A stretch of 14,174 bases of DNA, taken from Rhizophlyctis rosea (lineage: Eukaryota; Chytridiomycota; Chytridiomycetes; Rhizophlyctidales; Rhizophlyctidaceae). Made by a program: the position numbers and the translations under genes. The stretch covers positions 1-14,174 of the forward strand of contig JADGJC010000618.1 in NCBI GenBank assembly GCA_027596075.1. The letters are read 5' to 3'. Position 1 is the stretch's first letter. Every line of letters starts with the position of its first letter. The notes beneath the pieces were generated by a model. It was not told the origin of the DNA. It saw nothing but the letters and a program-made list of their open reading frames with translations, and did no database searches. Below are positions 8,018 to 14,174 of this stretch, in pieces.

Positions 8018-10106
8018 TAGGGGAGAGTGTGTCTTGAGCTTGATGGTGGAAGGGTGGATAATCGAACCTTTTTCGGTAAATCATGCTGACACGTTTGGGC
8101 GACACGTTTGGTTGACGCCAGCAATACAGGAGCACCGACTCTTCTTAGATGTATATAGTTGCGTTTCTTACTCTGCTTCAAAGGCAGTTACAAGCGTTTT
8201 ACTGCTGTTCAGGGTTGTACATATTGCGCTAATACTTATTGTTTGGATGGACGAACATCTGGTTTCGGGGGTTGATGCTTTGTTAGAAGCGCATTGGCGG
8301 CACTGTTAGTGTTGAAGGGGATCGGATAATATCATTGTTGGAGAGTTTCGCTAGAAGCAACAAAGTTTCGACGACCGTGATTGGTTGTATATGCGGAATC
8401 AAGTTTCAGGATTTTTTTTCCGTCGAAGAAATGGCATGAAACGTCGAATCGAATGGTAACTAAGTTTGTGCGCCATAAGCAAGTTGAGACAACCCAACGC
8501 TCTAAGAAACATTTTGCCAGTCGTCCGTTTCTGTGCTGGTCGTTGCAATCCATGCGTCATCCCAGATATAACCCTTTGTGAAGGCCCGCTCCACTATTTT
8601 GCACCAAAGGCAAGCTTCCAGATGTGTTTGCCATCCGGACAGTGTTCTCACTGAAGAGGATGTGTGAGGATGAGGGCGGTGGTCGGATCGATTGATCTGC
8701 CATTCTCATTCATATGGTCAGATGTTGATAACACATGCGCGCAGAAGAGCTCTTCGTTTTTTCTTTCACTGCTTCATCCTCTTCCCGCCAACTTGTGGTG
8801 GACATCCACAGATCCAAAGCACGATTTCTGATGGCACGAGGATAACGTTCCCCGACGGTGTTGCTGACAAGAAGTGCCATATATGAGGTTGCGTGCCACC
8901 TTTTTGTGCTTTTGCCCATGGAAGGCGCTCAAGTACCTCCCTCCATCAGAGAATTTGCTGTGATTATATCCGGCGCCATGTAAAAGTCACGGTCTGTAAG
9001 GCTGAACAATACGATGTCCTGCTCCTGAGATTGTTGCTGTAAAGTTGGTCTCGCAGATTCCTTTGTTCTTGTTTATTTATCATCGCTGTTGTGAATGTGC
9101 TCAACAGTTTCACCAACATAACCGTGGCCCACTACAACTAGCAAAATCCTCCGACGTTGCTGTTAACAAATCACATTTGCATGCTTGGCGACTTTCACGC
9201 CTTTGATGAGCGCTTCATATCCTTTTTGTGGTGACTTCGTTCTACTGACTTGTAGCATGCGCGTTCTGAATTTGAGCGAGGATCTTGACCATTGAGGTGG
9301 GAAGCGGTTTCACCTTTGCTTCAGTCATCTTCTTTATATCCAAGTATGGGCAAACGGCAGATCCATATATCGAACTTGCATGATGCCTGCAATGCGGGAG
9401 CGGTATTAGACATAGCAGTGATGCCAATGGCATTGAGGGCTCACTAGGCCAGGGTGATGGTTCGCTTCGAAGTTACCTTTCTTTTTCCAATAATTGCGAC
9501 CTATGCAATGTTGTCTCTGCTGACTGCTTAGCCGAAACACATCCCCCTCATCCTCGTTGCATGGTAGGAGTCCAAAATTCCAGAGGTTGGAGGTCTTCAT
9601 CAATGGGTACTGAGCTAAACTGCGGCCGAAAAGGAGACAGGGGGAGGTCTTTGTGATCGACATTCATACCCGTGCTCATAAGTTGTCGTAAGGCGCTTCA
9701 TTGAAGAAGTATACCAAGATGTGGACATGAATGCTCCACTGATACCATGACAGGCTCTTCCTTTTTGTTATTAACGTATCAAATTTCCTTCCCATGCATC
9801 GCTATCATAACGAGTTGGCATCTGTATCAGCTTGTATCAGGAGTTTTGTAGATTCTAATGAAGCGATCAGCGACGCTGAATGAACATCTTTCTTCAGTTT
9901 CGCGTCCTTTTCTTTTTCTAGTGACCGTCAGTTGAGCCATTCCAGCAAGCGACAATCTCACTGGCTCTGGATTGGATATTGCCATTTTGACCACCCAGAT
10001 CACTCAGATTGGACCGATAATGTTGTTGAAACAACTGATTGGCATGTGGCGGTACGATGCATTTCTTTTTTGCCTCTCATCATGGGATGAAGGGACTGCA
10101 TGAAAA

Positions 10107-10195
10107 ACTAAAATTGGGCTTTGTGTTGCAATTGGTCATGACGGCTCTCTACTAAAATGAACTTTGTGTTGCAATGCTGGTGATGACCACTCTCT
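10107..10195. repeat. Imperfect 44-45 bp tandem duplication
   Basis: Both units start with ACTAAAAT (10107 and 10151) and share CTTTGTGTTGCAAT in the middle and CTCTCT at the end. Substitutions and one small indel separate them, so the duplication is not recent. Nothing coding is seen. Confidence 0.8.
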
Positions 10196-11939
10196 ATACG
10201 TCTCCGCTAATTACTGATATTCTTCAAGCTAGAAAGTAAAGAAACGTCGCTCTTGTTCGTGCCATTCGGGTGAGACTGCTCAGCCCGCCATCACCACTAC
10301 TATGCGAATGCGAACACTGGAATGAGGCGCTATTGTTGTTCCCATTGGTGATGCCGACCAAACAGCATTGCCAACCACCACGTGGCAGATGCACTATATC
10401 TTTACCGAATCCAGTTTGGATCTTAAAAGGAACGACTATGTCGCTCATCAGAAGCCGCAAATGTGATATCCCAATTTTGCAGATCCGCAAGCCGTACCAT
10501 TATACATGCGCTTCTGGTATTTGTCCTGTATCTTTTTCTCCTGATAGTGTCGAATGGTTGAAAACATATGTACAACGTCATTGTCATTGCACATCCACGT
10601 TACTTGACTTTGAATATTTAGTTTGGTGGCGCTCAGCAAGTCAGGATTGCATGAAACCTCCATAAGGCCTCCTCTTCTTCTTTTTCCATTGGTTAGACTC
10701 GTTGCACTTGGAAGGAAGTGGGTCTCCTCATCAATCAGCTAATCCATCATTTTCTATGAGGGAAGGAGTGTGTAGATGTCCTTGATTGTTTCGGCGCCGG
10801 CGAGATTCAGAGGTGCGAGCTACAGGTTGGTCATCTGAAACGTCCGAGGGGAGAGTGTGGCGAAGGAGACTAAGATGGATTGCATGGTTTGCGTTGTGGA
10901 TGGAGATGAACGAATCACACCGACCCATTCAAAAAAAAAGTGGTTCAAATCATGGACGATGGAGCAACCCGCACCGTGTAGTCGTGTAGTGGTACGCGGA
11001 AGTATTTGAACTCTGCCGTACTATGGAGCGCAACAGCGGCACATAGCAGATGGTTTTACCACCTGGTTCTTTCAGCATGCCATGCATATTGTGTAGAGGC
11101 ACGCGTTTGCAAGAGCGACCAAAAGAGATGCACGGGACGTAAGTGTAGAAGAATTATTTGCGGCCGGTATTGTTGAGACCTTGCGGACTAGTATGATTGT
11201 CTTCAATATTGTGATTGAGTGCTATTGATTCTGTCTTCCAATAACATGCAAGGTAAAACCATGGACAGAGATGCCTGTAGAGTAGATGGTCGTGAAGGTG
11301 TAGGTTGAATATCGAAGGCATTCCATATGCTCAAAATACACCAGAGCGCTTGCAACTGCATTCGCACCGTCAAAATATTGGAGTTTCTAGTACAACGCTA
11401 TGCTGTATGTCGTACCATAGTCGTCATGGTCATCGCGAAAGTTATATCATGATGATGGGCTTCTGCCTTGGCGATGTTTACAAAGTTCTTTTTGGCAGTT
11501 GATTACTCTATTCCGACCGCACCATTGCTTTGACTTTGTCATGCTGATGGATTCCAACAACGGTGTCTCCAGCCAATTCGATTTTCATATTCTCAGTAAC
11601 TGCTTTAATTGTGGCCGAGTATGCGGCATGCCAAGAAATGAATATCTGACAAACATCATCAGATGGGTTTCGCTGAAGACCTTCAAGCTTCTGTTCCCAG
11701 CATCAAGATCCGACATGCTCGCAAGTGGAAGAAAAGTGTCACCTGTGCAGGCGAGAGCACGCAAATCATGCCAATGTTGCTGCCAGATTGTGTACATTTG
11801 GCAAGGCGACTTGCAAGGGACGACATCAGGCACTAGGCACTCTGGGCGGAAATGTATGAATGATGTAATCAGTGTTGCAACAGCACGATGAGGTGCGATG
11901 GGGTCTAGTAGCGGTTGGAAGCTACCAACAACTTACCCC

Positions 11940-11982
11940 CGGGGATGGCCCCGTCAGAGCTAATTTGACACGCAACGCGTGT
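11940..11982. other. Two adjacent GC-rich hairpins
   Basis: CGGGG (11940-11944) pairs with CCCCG (11949-11953) around ATGG. Fourteen bases later ACACGC (11968-11973) pairs with GCGTGT (11977-11982) around the triloop AAC. No gene lies upstream for which this would be an obvious 3' element. Confidence 0.5.
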
Positions 11983-12821
11983 GATAAGTCCGTTGCTTTC
12001 AACACTGCCTATCCCACTACACACGATGACTGCGATGCTTACTATGCTTGACCAGCCATCAGTGACTTCGGTCCGACTGACCCGCCCGTTCGTTTCCCAA
12101 GGTCAAAGTGGCTCTACACAACGTGCCCAGCCTTCCATTGCGTGGACATAGCAGCCTGTGAATGATTGCGCGCTGATCCTCTAATCATACAGATATACCT
12201 AGGCAGCACATCTTTGCAGGTGAAGAGGTGGGTGTGAGGCGAAATTGGTGCGTGCCCTCAACGGTTTGGGTTAATGCGTTGGGTTTGCGGAGGATCCGGG
12301 CGTGGGCTTGAAGTCACGACTCACATCGAAACTGCTGGAGTTCGTACGGAAATATACCAAGGTCCGTCCCTCTCGTCACTCTTTCATCTTTATTACGCAC
12401 AATCAAGCCCTCGTCCCTCCGTCCGCCCTTTGGCATCTTCATCCCTTCTTCCATCATTTGCAAGATGGCATGCGCAATTCGACACAGTTCCACTCCACAA
12501 GGAGTTCAGGGTTGGGGGAGGGCAACCGGCTCCTTCCAACCCTTCTTGGCAAACTCAATTTACACCGCCACGGCGTCATCATTTTCTCGGGTCCAATCGG
12601 GGTTGAGCCCCACCTCGCACTTTTTTCTTCTCACTATGCTCACAACCCTGCCAAGGTCCGAATTATGTTATAAGGCCCATGATCCTGCCGACACATCATC
12701 ATGTGTGCAAAGTCCACCCCTCCACCATCCCCTCTCCCCAGCCTTCCACCGACCATCCTACACCACATGTCGACCACGCTAAACGCTCCCGGCCAAGACG
12801 CAAAACCTTCCACGACACGCT

Positions 12822-12871
12822 TTTGTTTACATTTTGGTTGATGTGAACAAACGTTGTCTGGTGTAAACAAA
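12822..12871. promoter_or_regulatory. Inverted pair of forkhead-like motifs
   Basis: TTTGTTTACA (12822-12831) and TGTAAACAAA (12862-12871) are perfect inverted copies. Each contains the forkhead consensus GTAAACA. A third weaker match, TGTGAACAAAC, lies between them at 12842-12852. Three such motifs in 50 bp suggest a regulatory cluster, but which gene it would serve is unclear; the only nearby gene runs towards it from the right. Confidence 0.4.
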
Positions 12872-12992
12872 TAATGGGCTGGGCCGTCGATAAGCCCAAC
12901 TGGCGCACAGTGTTGTGTTCTTTCTCATGAGCTTTGCTTCCTTCAAGACCACTTCATATCATTTCGCAGTCACTTCACAGGCAAGACGATGA

Positions 12993-13150
12993 TTAGAAAA
13001 GAAAAGAAACTCTGTTAAGAAGAAAAAAAAGGTAGACTTTCCCCCGAAAGTACAAAAAATGAAACAAGTGTTTCGAAGCAGAAGAAGAAAAAAAAGACAC
13101 ACTACTAGTAGAAAAACTTGAAAAGAAACGGTAAAACAGAAGTAGAAGAC
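12993..13150. repeat. A/purine-rich low-complexity tract
   Basis: Repeated GAAAA and GAAGAA runs dominate on the plus strand, interrupted by a short CTTTCCCCC. It lies beyond the 3' end of the minus-strand gene. No function can be read from it. Confidence 0.6.
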
Positions 13151-13381
13151 TCGATCCTAGCTATGTATCTACACTAGAGTCTATCCTCCCTCCACCCAAG
13201 TCCCCAAGATCCTCATCGAGGACAAACACACAACCAGACTCTCGAAGTGAGTTTATTGTGGAACCAAAAAGTATGAAGAATGTAAAGACGATAAGAGATC
13301 ATATCCATAGAAATTTTCTAATGAGACACCTCAAGAGAAATGAAAAAAAAACCAAGTACGACAGAACAAATCATTCTTGGA

Positions 13382-13395
13382 TGTGTGTGTGTGTG
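13382..13395. repeat. (TG)7 microsatellite
   Basis: Seven perfect TG units. Simple-sequence repeat in the region downstream of the minus-strand gene. Confidence 0.9.
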
Positions 13396-13640
13396 ATCCC
13401 CCTTCCCCAACAAGGGTCTTGCAAAAAACAACAAACACGCGCGTTAAACCACTGAACACCTATGACTACCGCTACATTTCATCTAATACAAACACTCCTA
13501 CACTAAGATGTGGGCACTATACTACATCATCGAATATATCCGTCCGTTTTGGGTTATTTTTGAGGTTTAGTCGGGTTGTTGAGGGTGTTAGGGATGCGGG
13601 TTATACTTGGAGCGGAGGGATTGGAGGGCGGGTAGGGTAT

Positions 13641-14174
13641 TTAGAAGCGGCGGTAGAACTTGCTGTTAACGGGGAAAAGATGGGATTAGAATGATGCAAT
13701 ATGATGGAAGATAACTCATAGATCAATGGATGCTTACCCGTAGACCGGGGCGTAGGTGGCAGTGGCAGTCTCGACGGCGGCGGGGGTGGTGGCCTCACCG
13801 TAAGAGGGAGCAGTCTCGGTTTCAGTAGCAACGGGAGTGGTCTCCTCACCGTAGCCCCAAGAGGTGGAGGTCTCGGTCTCGGTGGCGACGGGGGTAGTCT
13901 CCTCGCCGTAAGAAGGAGCAGTCTCGGTCTCAGTAGCGACGGGGGTGGTGGTCTCGCCCTTGGTGCAGGGGGTCTTGGTGGGGGTGGCGTAGGACTCCTC
14001 GGTGGAGGTCTCGGTGACGGTAGCGACGGGGGTGGTCTCCTCGCCGTAACCAGGGGCAGTCTCGGTCTCGGTGGCGACGGGAGTGGTCTCCTCGGGCTTG
14101 CCGTAGCCGGGGGCGGTCTCGGTGACAGTGACGGTGACGTAGGTCGGGGGCGCGGTGGGGGCTGGGGGGGTGTC
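13641..14174 (-). CDS. Thr/Pro/Glu-rich repeat protein, probably extracellular, 5'-partial
   Basis: Coding on the minus strand: 14174-13738 joined to 13662-13641, giving the last 152 residues and TAA; the start lies outside the window. Six to seven tandem units are built on ETTPVATETETAPSYGE (17 residues): about 29-45, 46-74 (expanded, with the only Cys), 75-91, 92-110, 111-127, and a degenerate 128-146. The tail is KFYRRF. Ser/Thr/Pro-rich repeats of this sort are typical of O-glycosylated fungal cell-wall or secreted proteins, but the signal peptide cannot be checked here. The C-terminus is basic and has no hydrophobic tail, so a GPI anchor is unlikely. Codons end almost only in C or G, unlike the surrounding DNA, suggesting high expression. 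I do not recognise a named family. Reading frame confidence is high; function is inferred from composition. Confidence 0.85.
13663..13737 (-). other. Terminal intron of the repeat-protein gene (75 bp)
   Basis: On the minus strand it begins GTAAGC and ends TTAACAG, with a TTCTAATC branch-site match (13691-13684 on the plus coordinates). It splits a Gly codon (GG|C). If it is kept, the codon reads GGG and the next is TAA, so the unspliced form ends six residues earlier. Confidence 0.85.

Larger units (their letters stand above)
8018..13640. other. Second long stretch without a recognised gene
   Basis: No conserved protein, tRNA or rRNA is recognisable on either strand across 5.6 kb. The first part must hold the RPB7 3' UTR and the last part (about 13250-13640) the 3' UTR of the minus-strand repeat-protein gene. 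An AATAAA-like signal lies on the minus strand at 13257-13252. The longest plus-strand frames (7794-8309, mostly intronic or UTR of RPB7, and 11499-11891) have no recognised features. Repeats and motif clusters are listed separately. Confidence 0.6.

Overview
The window looks like nuclear DNA of a filamentous or dimorphic fungus, most likely a basidiomycete. Two genes can be read with confidence, and both carry short GT-AG introns with fungal-type branch sites. The one recognisable conserved protein, RNA polymerase II subunit Rpb7, resembles basidiomycete Rpb7 more than ascomycete Rpb7 as I know the family. The assignment to phylum is inference, and no species is claimed.

Layout. Positions 1-6675 hold no gene I can recognise. 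What can be seen there is repeats and structure: a 21-22 bp tandem repeat at the left edge, a GC-rich hairpin-forming island at 551-690 followed by a CCAAT/TATA core promoter (725-768) with no gene behind it, a hexanucleotide microsatellite, and a 23 bp C-rich tandem repeat. RPB7 occupies 6676-8017 on the + strand in five exons. The first coding exon is only 12 nt. Two of its four introns are ordinary in size (76 and 61 bp). The other two are several times longer (309 and 350 bp), and each contains extra structured DNA. Positions 8018-13640 again contain no recognised gene, only a 44 bp imperfect tandem duplication, a pair of adjacent hairpins, an inverted pair of forkhead-like motifs and an A/purine-rich tract. 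The last 530 bases hold the 3' end of a minus-strand gene for a Thr/Pro/Glu-rich repeat protein, probably extracellular or cell-wall, with one intron just before its stop.

The most striking signal is in RPB7 intron 2. Within 183 bp there are seven exact GCGNAGC cores, and six of them have stems that extend the pairing by 2 to 5 bp on each side. The stems differ in sequence but stay paired, while the closing C-G pair and the GNA triloop stay constant. This looks like a family of miniature hairpins that spread or were maintained as structure. The same core, in reverse orientation (GCTNCGC), occurs three times in the GC-rich island near 551-690.

The two genes have no evident functional link. 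RPB7 is a housekeeping gene of the Pol II stalk. The repeat-protein gene has strongly GC-ending codons, which suggests high expression. No rRNA, tRNA, CRISPR array or transposase/reverse transcriptase reading frame was found by eye.
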